NCBI RefSeq assembly: GCF_900091525.1
Contig: NZ_FMCU01000003.1
Location: forward strand, 124,001 to 188,000
DNA: 64,000 nucleotides
Direction: 5' to 3'
DNA from: Micromonospora matsumotoense
GTDB lineage: Bacteria > Actinomycetota > Actinomycetes > Mycobacteriales > Micromonosporaceae
Made by a program: the position numbers and the translations under genes. The notes below the pieces were generated by a model, which had not been told where the DNA came from, searched no databases, and worked only from the letters and a program-made list of their open reading frames with translations. Below, one piece after another: positions 50,607-59,007 of this stretch. Position 1 is the stretch's first letter. Each line of letters starts with the position of its first letter.

Positions 50607-50739
50607 CCGACGTCCATCGTGTGGCCGCAACGGCTCCCGCCGAGTGCGTTCGCCGCCCGCCCACGACGGCCCGTGTTCCCGGTCCGGGACCGTCGCGGCA
50701 ACGGCGGTCCGGGCCGGGGCAGTAGCCGCCCCCGACCGG

Positions 50740-51687
50740 TCAGCAGTGCCCGTCGAGCCAGCGGTGGATCAGGAAGAGGGCGATCGACGACGGCGGGGGC
50801 AGGATCATCCGGTCACCGTCCCCGGCGTCCACCGCCCGCCCGGCCAGCACCGCGCCGATCTCCCGCCGGGTGAACCACCGGGCGTACGCGATCTCCGTCG
50901 GATCGACCCGGACCGGCTCCCCCGGGTCCGCCTCGGCCAGGTAGCCCAGCATCAGCGAGCCGGGGAACGGCCATGCCTGGCTGCCCGCGTACATGATCCG
51001 CTCGACCCCGACGCCGACCTCCTCGCGGACCTCGCGCAGCACGGCCGCCTCCGCCGACTCCCCCGGCTCGACGTAACCGGCGAGACAGGAGAAACGCCGC
51101 TGCCCCGGGGTACGCGGCCAGGTGGCGTTGTTGCCGAGCAGGCAACGACCGTCCGGGCCGTCCACCCCGTCGTGCACCAGGACGATCATCGCCGGGTCGG
51201 TACGCGGCCAGGCCCGCCGGCCGTCCCCGTCCACCCGCGACCAGCCGCCCTCGTCGACCTCGGTCCGGTGCCCGGTGCGAGGCGACCAGCCGTGCCCCAG
51301 GTGCCAGTTGACCAGGGCGAGCGCCGTGGTGAAGATCCCGGCGTCCCGATCGTCGAGCAGGTGGCCGACCTCCCGCAGGTTGGCCTCCCGGGTGCCCGGC
51401 AGCTCGGGCAGCGGGGCGTCCACCGCGAAGACCGGCACCCCGTCGGGCTCCACCCCCAGGAAGAGCGGGAACGCCTCCCCCAGCGGGCCGACCTCGGCGG
51501 CGTCCCGCAGCACCAGCACCGGCGGATTCACCTCCGTGCGGACCAGCGCCCGCCCGTCCCGGGTCGAATCCAGCACCAGCACCCGGGCCCGCTGCCACGC
51601 CTGCGCCAACCACTGCGGATCGGTACGCCGGTGCGCCGCCCGGTCCAGCGTGGAACGGGCCAGCGGCGGCGCGGTCTCACCACTCAC
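50740..51687 (-). CDS. nudC: NudC-type NAD(H) diphosphatase lacking the zinc-ribbon cysteines
   Basis: The product has 315 residues. The Nudix box GYVEPGESAEAAVLREVREE plus VGV is intact at about 195-217, and the NudC-specific SQAWPFPGSLMLGY motif lies 13 residues later. The enzyme hydrolyses NAD(H) and can remove NAD caps from RNA. In most NudC proteins a Cys4 zinc ribbon precedes the Nudix domain; here the equivalent segment (NWHLGHGWSPRTGHRTEVDE, then GGWSRVDGDGRRAWPRTDPA) has no cysteine. Its start ATG 51687 overlaps the end of the M16 gene by 4 bp (ATGA), so it is coupled. Synteny matches M. tuberculosis Rv3199c (from memory). Confidence 0.9.
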   Translation of the reverse strand: MSGETAPPLARSTLDRAAHRRTDPQWLAQAWQRARVLVLDSTRDGRALVRTEVNPPVLVLRDAAEVGPLGEAFPLFLGVEPDGVPVFAVDAPLPELPGTREANLREVGHLLDDRDAGIFTTALALVNWHLGHGWSPRTGHRTEVDEGGWSRVDGDGRRAWPRTDPAMIVLVHDGVDGPDGRCLLGNNATWPRTPGQRRFSCLAGYVEPGESAEAAVLREVREEVGVGVERIMYAGSQAWPFPGSLMLGYLAEADPGEPVRVDPTEIAYARWFTRREIGAVLAGRAVDAGDGDRMILPPPSSIALFLIHRWLDGHC

Positions 51688-53009
51688 GCCGACTCCGTAC
51701 GGACCGGGGTGAGGGCGGCCAGCGGACCGGCAACCCGCTCGGCGTCACCGAGCACCACGACGACCGCCCGCGCCGGGGCGAAATACCGGGCGCCCACCTC
51801 GGCGATGTCGTCAACGGTGGTCTTCGCCAGCCGGGCGGCGTGCTCGGCGAGGAAGTCCAACCGCAGCCCGTTGCCGGCGTACGCGCTGGTCAACGCGGCC
51901 AGCCCGGCCTGGGTCGAGATGCCGAGCTGGAGGGTGCCCAGGGCGTACTGGCGGGCCTGCGCCAACTCGTCCGCACCGGGCGGCACCGAGGCCAGCCGAC
52001 CCAGCTCGTACGTCGTCTCCAGCAGTGCCGGGGCGGTCACCTCGGTGGCCACCTCGGCCCCGGCGACCAGCACCGATCCGGCGACGGAGTGCTCGACCGA
52101 CGAGTGCGGGCCGTAGGTGTAACCCTTGTCCTCGCGGATGTTCTCCGTCCACCGGGACGAGAAGTAACCGCCGAAGATCAGGTTGGCCAGTTGCAGCGCG
52201 GCGTGGTCCGGGTGGGTGCGGGGCACCGCCGGCAGCGCGATCCGCAGCGACGACTGCACCGCACCGGGCCGGTCCACCAGCAGCAGCGGGCCGGGTTCCA
52301 GCGGTGGCGCGGGCGGCAGGTCGACGCCCCGGCTGTCCCCGGTCCAGCCGGCCAGGGCCTTCTCCGCGGCGTCCAACGCGCGCTCCGGCTGCACGTCGCC
52401 GACCAGCACCAGCACCGCCTCGGCCGGGTGCACCCGCTCGGCGTGCAACCGGCGCAGCGCCGCCGGACGGACCGCGCGGACCTGCTCCGGCTCCGGGGTC
52501 TGCACCGCGTACGGGTGCCGGCCGTAGATCCGCCGCAGCAGCGCGGTACGGGCCAGATGGGCGGGCTGGCTCTGCGCCACCTGGATCCGGTCCACCAGCC
52601 GGTCCCGCTCGGTCTGCACCCAGTCGGCCGGGTAGCTGGCGTCGGTCAGCACGTCGGCCAGGATCTCCAGCATCCGGTCCAGCCCGGTGACCAGGCCCGC
52701 GCCGGAGAGCATCAGCCGGTCCGGGTCGGCCCCGGCGGAGAGCCCACCGCCGACCTTCTGCAACTCGGCGGCGATCTGGGTGGCGGTGAGGGTGCCGGTG
52801 CCGGCCAGCACCGTCTCGGCGAGCATCGCCCCCCGGGCCAGGTGGGTACGGCCGAACGGCATCCACAGCCGCAGCTCGACCAGGGGGACGGCGGGCCGAC
52901 GTACGGCGAGCACGGTGAGCCCGTTGGGAAGTCGCCGCTCGGCCTGCTTGGGCAGCTTCAGTCGCCGGGTCGGACCAAGCGGTGGCAGCACCCGGGTGTT
53001 GGCGGTCAC
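51684..53009 (-). CDS. M16 family peptidase-like protein, non-catalytic subunit
   Basis: The product has 441 residues with the M16 two-domain fold (LPNGLTVLAVRRPAVPLVEL at the start, NIREDKGYTYGPHSSVEHSV near 290-310 in the second domain). The HxxEH zinc motif expected near residue 65 is absent: the segment reads HLARGAMLAETVLAGTGTLT. It therefore matches the beta or non-catalytic partner in heterodimeric M16 proteases. The active subunit is encoded 116 bp upstream (53125-54435). The start is GTG 53009. Its end overlaps nudC by 4 bp. Confidence 0.9.
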   Translation of the reverse strand: MTANTRVLPPLGPTRRLKLPKQAERRLPNGLTVLAVRRPAVPLVELRLWMPFGRTHLARGAMLAETVLAGTGTLTATQIAAELQKVGGGLSAGADPDRLMLSGAGLVTGLDRMLEILADVLTDASYPADWVQTERDRLVDRIQVAQSQPAHLARTALLRRIYGRHPYAVQTPEPEQVRAVRPAALRRLHAERVHPAEAVLVLVGDVQPERALDAAEKALAGWTGDSRGVDLPPAPPLEPGPLLLVDRPGAVQSSLRIALPAVPRTHPDHAALQLANLIFGGYFSSRWTENIREDKGYTYGPHSSVEHSVAGSVLVAGAEVATEVTAPALLETTYELGRLASVPPGADELAQARQYALGTLQLGISTQAGLAALTSAYAGNGLRLDFLAEHAARLAKTTVDDIAEVGARYFAPARAVVVVLGDAERVAGPLAALTPVRTESA

Positions 53010-53022
53010 TGCGTCATCTCCG

Positions 53023-53129
53023 TTCGCGACTGCGGGGCTCGCAAACCCGGCTCACTCCTCGCGCTCACCCAACCGCCCTCCATTCGCGACTGCGGGGCTC
53101 GCAAACCCGGCTCACTCCTCGCGCTCACC
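53023..53129. repeat. Two direct copies of a 47-bp repeat between the M16 genes
   Basis: The unit begins ttcgcgactgcggggctcgc and ends cgcgctcacc; copies start at 53023 and 53083, 60 bp apart, identical by eye. The second copy overlaps the end of the upstream M16 gene and supplies its TGA stop at 53125. In the minus direction each unit begins GGTGAGCGCGAGGAGTGAGC, reminiscent of dispersed palindromic repeats in this family of bacteria. Confidence 0.85.
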
Positions 53130-54435
53130 GGGCACCGCCGGGGATGACCTCGATGGAGGCGCGGCGTTCCGGGCGCAGGGTGGCGGCGGCGGCGCGGACC
53201 TGGTCCTCGGTGACCTCGCCGACCAACCGGGGCAGGTCGTTGAGCAGGCCCGGCTCGCCGCGCTGCTGTTCCAGGACCGCCATCCGCAGCGCCCGGCCGA
53301 GCACCGCGTCGGTGTCCCGCAGCAGGTGGGTGGCCATCCGCGCCTGGGTACGCGCCAACTCGCCGTCGGTCAGCCCGTCGGTGGCCAGCCGCTCCAACTC
53401 CTCGTCGACGGTGCGCAGCGCCTTGTCCACGTCGCCACCGGGCGGCAGGTGCGCCTGGAGCAGCAGCGCGGTGGGGTCGCGGACGTCGAACGGGTCGCCC
53501 ATGAAGCCGAGGTAGCCGCCGAGGCCGGTGACGCTGCGGTCGCGCTGGACCATCCGTTCCACCAGCCGGGACGCGTCCCCGTCGGTGAGCACCTCGGCGA
53601 GGACGACGTAGGGCAGGTAGCCGGCGAAGTCGCCGACCGGGTCGGGCACCCGCCACGCCGAGGCCACCGCCGGCAACGGCGCCAACTGATCGGTGTACGA
53701 GGTGCGCCGCTCGGTGGTCAGGTCCGGCTCGGTGAAGTCGGGGCGCTCCGGGGCGGGACGGGCCGGCACGTCACCGAAGTGCCGTTCGACCAGGGCGGTC
53801 GCCTCCGTGACGTCGATGTCCCCACTGACCGCAAGAACGGCGTTGCCGCTGGCGTAGTAGCGGCGGAAGAAGTCGGCGGCGTCGGCGACGGTGGCGGACT
53901 CCAGGTCGTCGAAGGAGCCGTAACCGTCGTGCGCGTTGGCGAAGGTGTCGAACATGACCGGCGGCAGGGTCAGCCAGGGGAACCCGCCGTACGGCCGGTT
54001 GAGCACGTTGACCCGGATCTCCTCCTTGACCACGTCGACCTGGTTGCGCAGGTTCTCCTCGGTCAGCCGGGGGCCGCGCATCCGGTCGGCCTCCAGGAAC
54101 AGCGCCCGCTCCAGGGCGTTGCCGGGCAGCGTCTCGTAGTAGTCGGTGTAGTCCAGGTGGGTGGAGCCGTTGAAGGTGCCGCCGGCACCCTGCACGTGCC
54201 GGAAGTGGGCCAGCTTCTCCAGGTTCTCCGAGCCCTGGAACATCAGGTGCTCGAAGAGGTGGGCGAAGCCGGTGCGCCCCTCCGGCTCGGAGCGGATGCC
54301 GACGTCGTAGACGACCGCGACGCCGATCACCGGGGCGCTGCGGTCCGGGGTGAGGACCACCCGTAGGCCGTTGTCGAGGGTGAACCGCTCGACCGGGTAC
54401 TTCGTCGCTGGGATTCTCGCTCTCCGGGTCGGCAC
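53125..54435 (-). CDS. M16 family zinc protease, catalytic subunit
   Basis: The product has 436 residues with the inverted zinc motif HLFEH (GRTGFAHLFEHLMFQGSENL, about 56-75) and the downstream Glu in VKEEIRVNVLNRPYGG, so it is the catalytic subunit. The second domain has the VARGYLGF-type FMGDPFDVRDPTALLLQAHL segment. Actinobacterial M16 pairs are thought to degrade short peptides. ATG 54435 follows a TCGATCACG stretch. The stop lies inside a duplicated repeat. Its partner gene follows on the same strand. Confidence 0.94.
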   Translation of the reverse strand: MPTRRARIPATKYPVERFTLDNGLRVVLTPDRSAPVIGVAVVYDVGIRSEPEGRTGFAHLFEHLMFQGSENLEKLAHFRHVQGAGGTFNGSTHLDYTDYYETLPGNALERALFLEADRMRGPRLTEENLRNQVDVVKEEIRVNVLNRPYGGFPWLTLPPVMFDTFANAHDGYGSFDDLESATVADAADFFRRYYASGNAVLAVSGDIDVTEATALVERHFGDVPARPAPERPDFTEPDLTTERRTSYTDQLAPLPAVASAWRVPDPVGDFAGYLPYVVLAEVLTDGDASRLVERMVQRDRSVTGLGGYLGFMGDPFDVRDPTALLLQAHLPPGGDVDKALRTVDEELERLATDGLTDGELARTQARMATHLLRDTDAVLGRALRMAVLEQQRGEPGLLNDLPRLVGEVTEDQVRAAAATLRPERRASIEVIPGGAR

Positions 54436-54489
54436 GTGATCGACCCTAGCGTGTCGCCACCCGGGACACGGGCGTCCTCGGCCCGCGTC

Positions 54490-55575
54490 TCAGTGCGACA
54501 CCGCGACGGGTAGCGCGGTGACCCGGGGCAGCACCTCGGCGCCGACCCGCTCCGCCTCCTCCCGGTGCGGCCAGCCGGAGAGGATGAACTCGTCGACGCC
54601 GCTGCGGGCGTACTCGTCGAGCCGGGCGGCGACCTCGGCGTAGCTGCCGACCAGCGCGGTGCCCGCGCCCTCGCGGACCAGGCCGATGCCGGCCCACAGG
54701 TTCGTCGCGACGGCGAGTCGTCCGCTGCCGCCGCCGTGCAGCGCGGTCATCCGGGCCTGGCCGACGGAGTCCATCCGGCCGAACCGGGCCTGGGCGGCGG
54801 CGATCCGGTCCGGGCTCATCCCGGCCCGCAGCCGGTCGGCCTCGGCCCACGCCTCGGCGGCGGTGTGGCGGGCGATGACGTGCAGCCGCAGCCCGGTGCG
54901 CAGGGTGCGGCCCTGCTCGGCGGCGCGGGCCCGGACCCGGGCCACCCGGGTGGCGATGGCCGCCGGCGGCTCACCCCACATCAGGTACGCGTCGGCCTGC
55001 CGGGCGGCGACCGCCTCGGCGGCCGGGGACGCGCCGCCGAGGTAGACCGGCGGCGGATCGGCCAGCGGGGCGGCCAGCCCGCCGCCGTCGACCCGGTAGT
55101 GCGCGCCGGTGAAGTCGAACGGCCCACCGCGCCAGGAGCGCCGGAGCACCTCGATGAATTCGCCGGTACGGGCGTAGCGCGCGTCGTGGTCGAGGAAGTC
55201 GCCGTACGCCCGCTGCTCGGTGGGGTCGCCGCCGGTGACGATGTTCAGCGCGAGCCGGCCGCCGGAGACCGCCTGGAACGCCTCGGCCTGCTGGGCGACC
55301 AGGGTGGGCAGGGCGAAACCGGCGCGGACGGCGACCAGCAGGCCGATCCGCTCGGTGTGCTGGGTGACCGCCGCGCAGACGATCCACGGGTCGGGGCAGC
55401 CGGAGCCGACCGGGGTGAGCAACGCGCGGAACCCGCCCGCCTCGGCGGCCCGGGCCACCTCGGTCAGATATCCGATCGTGGCGGCCCGTGCGTGCCGGGC
55501 CGCGCCGGCGGCGACGGTGGCCGCGCCGACCTGGTCGCCGTCGCCGGAGGTGGGGAGGAACCAGTGGAAGGTCAT
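54490..55575 (-). CDS. ssuD: FMNH2-dependent alkanesulfonate monooxygenase-like (LLM class flavin enzyme)
   Basis: The product has 361 residues from ATG 55575 (MTFHWFLPTSGDGDQVG) with the luciferase-like TIM barrel. Features include ARAAEAGGFRALLTPVGSGC, the SsuD-type VSGGRLALNIVTGGDPTEQR (about 115-134), GPFDFTGAHYRV and ASPAAEAVAARQADAYLMWG. Such enzymes release sulfite from alkanesulfonates using reduced flavin. It is divergent from the sulfonate transporter genes, which supports sulfur acquisition. The frame extends upstream to 55680 but that part overlaps the operator region. No flavin reductase gene lies nearby. Confidence 0.9.
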   Translation of the reverse strand: MTFHWFLPTSGDGDQVGAATVAAGAARHARAATIGYLTEVARAAEAGGFRALLTPVGSGCPDPWIVCAAVTQHTERIGLLVAVRAGFALPTLVAQQAEAFQAVSGGRLALNIVTGGDPTEQRAYGDFLDHDARYARTGEFIEVLRRSWRGGPFDFTGAHYRVDGGGLAAPLADPPPVYLGGASPAAEAVAARQADAYLMWGEPPAAIATRVARVRARAAEQGRTLRTGLRLHVIARHTAAEAWAEADRLRAGMSPDRIAAAQARFGRMDSVGQARMTALHGGGSGRLAVATNLWAGIGLVREGAGTALVGSYAEVAARLDEYARSGVDEFILSGWPHREEAERVGAEVLPRVTALPVAVSH

Positions 55576-55630
55576 GTCGGCAGCCCTCTCGCCCTGTCCC
55601 GCCCGGTGTACGTCGCCGGGGGCAGTTAAA

Positions 55631-55647
55631 CCTATCAAGAAGGTAGG
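55631..55647. promoter_or_regulatory. Operator-like site 1, CCTATC-N5-GGTAGG
   Basis: The plus strand reads cctatcaagaaggtagg: six-base arms CCTAYC and RRTAGG around five bases. A second site with the same arms and spacing lies at 55725. Both are in the divergent promoter region of ssuD and ssuA, a likely target of the Rrf2-family regulator encoded at 58483. Confidence 0.6.
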
Positions 55648-55724
55648 AAAACCAGGAATATCTGAGACCGAGCATCCCATGATGCGGACGGCGCTTGACG
55701 CCGGCGGACCCCTGGCCCACTCTT

Positions 55725-55741
55725 CCTACCAACTAAATAGG
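55725..55741. promoter_or_regulatory. Operator-like site 2, CCTACC-N5-AATAGG
   Basis: The plus strand reads cctaccaactaaatagg, with two further flanking bases extending the symmetry (TTCCTA and TAGGAA). Centres of the two sites are 94 bp apart, close to nine helix turns, so two dimers would bind the same face of the DNA. It lies 22 bp upstream of the ssuA start, overlapping the likely transcription start. Confidence 0.6.
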
Positions 55742-55763
55742 AATACTGCGGATTGGATAGACG

Positions 55764-56831
55764 ATGAGACGGCTCCCCTTCCGTCGGTTGATCTCCCTCG
55801 CCACCCTCGCCGTCATCGGCGCGGCCACGCTGGGGACCACCGCGGCGTGCGGTGACGACGACAGTGCCGCCGGTGGCGGCGACTCCGGCCCGGTCACCCT
55901 GCGGCTGGGCTACTTCCCCAACATCACGCACGCCCCGGCCGTGGTGGGGGTGGAGAAGAAGATCTTCGAGGACAAGCTCGGCAACGGCATCAAGCTGGAG
56001 ACCAAGACCTTCAACGCCGGGCCGGCCGCCATCGAGGCGATCTTCTCCGGCGCGCTCGACGCGACGTACATCGGGCCGAACCCGACGGTGAACGCCTTCT
56101 CCAAGTCCAAGGGCGAGGCCGTCCGGGTCATCTCCGGCGCCGCCTCCGGCGGGGTCGCCCTGGTGGTCAAGCCGGAGATCACCTCGGTCGAGCAGCTGCG
56201 CGGCAAGAAGATCTCCACCCCGCAGCTCGGCAACACCCAGGACGTCGCCATCCGCTACTGGCTCAAGGAGAAGGGCCTCAAGACCACCAAGGAGGGCGGC
56301 GGCGACGTCAAGATCGTCCCGCAGGAGAACGCCCAGACCGTGGAGACCTTCACCAGCGGCGCGATCGACGGCGCGTGGGTGCCCGAGCCGTTCGTCTCCC
56401 GCCTGGTCAACGCCGGTGGCAAGGTCCTCGTCGACGAGCGGGACCTCTGGCCGGACAAGAAGTTCGTCATCACCAACCTGATCGTCTCCACCAAGTTCCT
56501 CAAGGCCCACCCCGACGCGGTGAAAAAGCTGGTCGAGGGGCAGGTCGCGGCGAACGACTTCGTCAACACCAAGCCGGACGAGGCCCAGCAGGCCATCTCC
56601 GACCACATCGGCAAGATCACCGGCAAGCCGCTGGACCTCAAGCTGATCAAGCAGGCCTGGCCGACCCTGCTGTTCACCAACGACCCCATCGCGTCCTCGC
56701 TCAAGACCGGGCTGGACCACGCCGTCGCAGTCGAGCTGACCCAGCCGGTCAGCCTCGACGGCCTGTACGACCTGAAGTACCTCAACGAGGTGCTCAAGAC
56801 GCAGGGTCAAGCCGAGGTCACCCAGCCGTGA
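55764..56831 (+). CDS. ssuA: Aliphatic sulfonate ABC transporter substrate-binding lipoprotein
   Basis: The product has 355 residues with an N-terminal signal (LISLATLAVIGAATLGTTAAC, lipobox TAAC near residue 29), an NMT1/SsuA-like fold (LRLGYFPNITHAPAVVGVEK, FSGALDATYIGPNPTVNAFS, GAWVPEPFVSRL). It captures organic sulfonates outside the cell for the SsuBC permease. It is the first gene of a four-gene operon (ssuA, ssuB, ssuC, rrf2) with stop-start overlaps. The adjacent CCTAYC-N5-RRTAGG sites suggest regulation by sulfur or a related signal. Substrate class is inferred from context with the LLM monooxygenase. Confidence 0.92.
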   Translation: MRRLPFRRLISLATLAVIGAATLGTTAACGDDDSAAGGGDSGPVTLRLGYFPNITHAPAVVGVEKKIFEDKLGNGIKLETKTFNAGPAAIEAIFSGALDATYIGPNPTVNAFSKSKGEAVRVISGAASGGVALVVKPEITSVEQLRGKKISTPQLGNTQDVAIRYWLKEKGLKTTKEGGGDVKIVPQENAQTVETFTSGAIDGAWVPEPFVSRLVNAGGKVLVDERDLWPDKKFVITNLIVSTKFLKAHPDAVKKLVEGQVAANDFVNTKPDEAQQAISDHIGKITGKPLDLKLIKQAWPTLLFTNDPIASSLKTGLDHAVAVELTQPVSLDGLYDLKYLNEVLKTQGQAEVTQP

Positions 56832-57607
56832 CGTCGACCACGACGACGCCGGAGAGTGCGACCGCCGCAGTCGCGCTCTCCGGCGTGACCAAGGTGTACG
56901 GGCGCGGGACGAACGCCGTCCTCGCCCTGGACGGGGTGAGCCTGGACGTCCGGCCCGGCGAGTTCGTCTGCCTCGTCGGCGCGTCCGGCTGCGGAAAGAG
57001 CACACTGCTCAACCTCGTCGCCGGGTTGGACCGCGCGCAGGGCGGCACCATCACGGTGGCCGACGACGCCCACCCCGGCCTGATGTTCCAGGAGCCGGCG
57101 CTCTTCCCGTGGCTGACCGTCGAGGCCAACGTGGAGGTGCCGTTGAAGCTGCGCGGGCTGCCCCGGGCGGCCCGCCGGGAACGGGTCGCGGAACTGCTGC
57201 GCACCGTCCACCTGTCCGACTTCGGCCGCAAACGGCCGCACGAGCTGTCCGGCGGCATGCGGCAGCGGGTCGCCCTGGCCCGCACCCTCGCCCTGGACAC
57301 CCCGGTGCTGCTCATGGACGAGCCGTTCGGCGCGCTCGACGCGATGACCCGGGACATCCTGCACGACGAGCTGGAACGGATCTGGACGGAACGGCAGCTC
57401 ACCGTGCTGTTCGTGACGCACAACGTCCGCGAGGCCGCCCGGCTCGCCGACCGGATCATCCTGCTCAGCAGCCGACCCGGCCGGATCATCTGGTCCACCG
57501 AGGTGAACGTGTCCCGCCCCCGACGCATCGACTCCCCCGAGGTGTCCGCGATCGCCTCCGAGGTCACCGACCGACTGCGCACGGAGGTGGGCCGCCATGG
57601 CAAATGA
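56828..57607 (+). CDS. ssuB: Sulfonate/nitrate-type ABC transporter ATP-binding protein
   Basis: The product has 259 residues. GTG 56828 overlaps the ssuA stop (GTGA). Canonical motifs are present: Walker A GASGCGKST (about 51-59), Q-loop MFQEPALFPWLTV, signature LSGGMRQRVALAR (about 140-152), Walker B LLMDEPFGALDA and the switch His in FVTHNV. It powers SsuC-mediated import. Its end overlaps the permease gene by 11 bp. Identification is firm. Confidence 0.95.
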   Translation: MTSTTTTPESATAAVALSGVTKVYGRGTNAVLALDGVSLDVRPGEFVCLVGASGCGKSTLLNLVAGLDRAQGGTITVADDAHPGLMFQEPALFPWLTVEANVEVPLKLRGLPRAARRERVAELLRTVHLSDFGRKRPHELSGGMRQRVALARTLALDTPVLLMDEPFGALDAMTRDILHDELERIWTERQLTVLFVTHNVREAARLADRIILLSSRPGRIIWSTEVNVSRPRRIDSPEVSAIASEVTDRLRTEVGRHGK

Positions 57608-58481
57608 CACCCTGACCGATGCGGCCCGCGCCGACGCGGAGATCTCCGGACTGGACGCGCTGGAGATCGCCGGCCGCGAGAAGGAGGTCTCCCGGGGGGC
57701 CCGGCTCTGGGCGTCCACCTGGCCCAAGCTCGCCGCGTTCGCCATCGCCATCGGGCTCTGGCAGGTGGTGGTCTGGAGTGGCTGGAAGCCGCCGTACTCG
57801 CTGCCCGGCCCGGTCACCGTCGCCGAGGAGCTGGCCCGGCAGGTCGGTGGACGGCAACTCTGGGACGGGCTCGCCACCACGCTGCAACGCGCCGCGCTCG
57901 GCTACATCTTCTCCGTCGCGGTCGGCCTGCTGGTCGGCCTGGCGGTGGCCCGGTCCAAGGTGCTCCGGGCGGCGATCGGCTCGATGATCACCGCGTTGCA
58001 GACGATGCCGTCGATCGCCTGGTTCCCGCTGGCCATCCTGCTGTTCGAGCTGAGCGAGAAGGCGATCTTCTTCGTGGTGGTGCTCGGCGCCGCGCCGTCC
58101 ATCGCCAACGGGGTGATCAGTGGGGTCGACTACGTGCCACCGCTGCTGGTCCGGGCCGGCCGCAACCTCGGCGCCCGCGGGCTGAACCTCTACCGGTACG
58201 TCATCGCCCCGGCCGCCCTGCCCGCCATCGTCGCCGGGCTCAAGCAGGGCTGGGCCTTCTCCTGGCGCAGCCTGATGGCCGGTGAGCTGCTGGTGGTCGG
58301 CATCTCGCAGACCTCGCTGGGGGCCCAACTCACCTATTCCCGGGAGTTGTCCGACGCGCCCTGGCTGCTCGCCACGATGATCGTCATTCTGGTCGTCGGG
58401 CTGGTGGTAGACGCTGCCTTCGGGGCTGCCGACCGGACCATCCGGCGTCGCTGGGGCGTACTGGACCAGGCTGGTCAGTGA
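57597..58481 (+). CDS. ssuC: Sulfonate/nitrate-type ABC transporter permease
   Basis: The product has 294 residues with a cytosolic N-terminus of about 45 residues and six transmembrane helices (first WPKLAAFAIAIGLWQVVVWS). The EAA-type coupling loop lies at about 195-220 (LLVRAGRNLGARGLNLYRYV, then IAPAALPAIVAGL). It is the membrane channel of the SsuABC importer. ATG 57597 overlaps ssuB, and a single base separates its stop from the regulator gene, so translation is coupled. Confidence 0.95.
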   Translation: MANDTLTDAARADAEISGLDALEIAGREKEVSRGARLWASTWPKLAAFAIAIGLWQVVVWSGWKPPYSLPGPVTVAEELARQVGGRQLWDGLATTLQRAALGYIFSVAVGLLVGLAVARSKVLRAAIGSMITALQTMPSIAWFPLAILLFELSEKAIFFVVVLGAAPSIANGVISGVDYVPPLLVRAGRNLGARGLNLYRYVIAPAALPAIVAGLKQGWAFSWRSLMAGELLVVGISQTSLGAQLTYSRELSDAPWLLATMIVILVVGLVVDAAFGAADRTIRRRWGVLDQAGQ

Positions 58482-58482
58482 C

Positions 58483-59007
58483 GTGTACATCTCCGCGCGC
58501 AGCGACTATGCGCTCCGGGCCATGCTCGCCGTCGCCGCGTCCGGCGACGGCGAGCCCACCCGACCCGACCGCGAGCCCACCCGACCCGACCGCGAGCCCA
58601 CCCGACCCGACGGCGGGGACGGCCGACCCGGTGGCGGTGGCGGTGGCGGTGGCGAACTGGTCAAGGCCGCGCGCCTGGCGGAGGCGCAGGGCATCCCGCT
58701 GAGCTTCCTCCAGGGCATCCTGCTCGACCTGCGCCGCGCGGGCCTGCTGCACAGTCACCGGGGCACCGAAGGCGGCTACGCGCTGACCCGGCCCGCGTCG
58801 CGGATCAGCGTCGGGGACGTGCTGCGCGCCGTCGGTGGATCACTGACCACCGTACGCGGGCTGCCCGCCGGAGATGCCGGCTACCACGGGGTGGCCACCG
58901 GCCTGCGCGACGTCTGGCTCGCGGTGGACGGCGCGATCGCCGTGGTGGTCGACCGGACCACGCTCACCGACCTGCTGGTCCACCAGGAGCAGACCCCCGC
59001 CCGCTGA
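58483..59007 (+). CDS. Rrf2-family regulator with repeat insertion, probable controller of the ssu operon
   Basis: The product has 174 residues from GTG 58483. The winged-helix domain has the Rrf2 start (MYISARSDYALRAMLAVA) and wing LEQILLDLRRAGLL-type segment (LSFLQGILLDLRRAGLLHSH), with GGYALTRPASRISVGDVLRA. Between helices one and two lie three EPTRPDR repeats and a poly-Gly run, a 40-residue insertion from a 21-bp tandem repeat. The three Fe-S cysteines of IscR/NsrR-type Rrf2 proteins are absent in the VRGLPAGDAGYHG segment, so it senses something else. It is the last gene of the operon whose promoter region has two palindromic sites. Confidence 0.85.
   Translation: MYISARSDYALRAMLAVAASGDGEPTRPDREPTRPDREPTRPDGGDGRPGGGGGGGGELVKAARLAEAQGIPLSFLQGILLDLRRAGLLHSHRGTEGGYALTRPASRISVGDVLRAVGGSLTTVRGLPAGDAGYHGVATGLRDVWLAVDGAIAVVVDRTTLTDLLVHQEQTPAR
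58552..58614. repeat. Three 21-bp in-frame tandem repeats in the Rrf2 gene
   Basis: The unit gagcccacccgacccgaccgc recurs three times (last unit one base different at its end) and encodes EPTRPDR. It is followed by a Gly codon run (ggtggcggtggcggtggcgg). Copy-number change would alter the spacing inside the DNA-binding domain without a frameshift. Confidence 0.9.

Noticed and set aside
51684-53009. M16 protein without HxxEH as a pseudogene
   Set aside because: Frame intact, codon bias normal and paired with a catalytic M16 gene; non-catalytic subunits are normal in this family.
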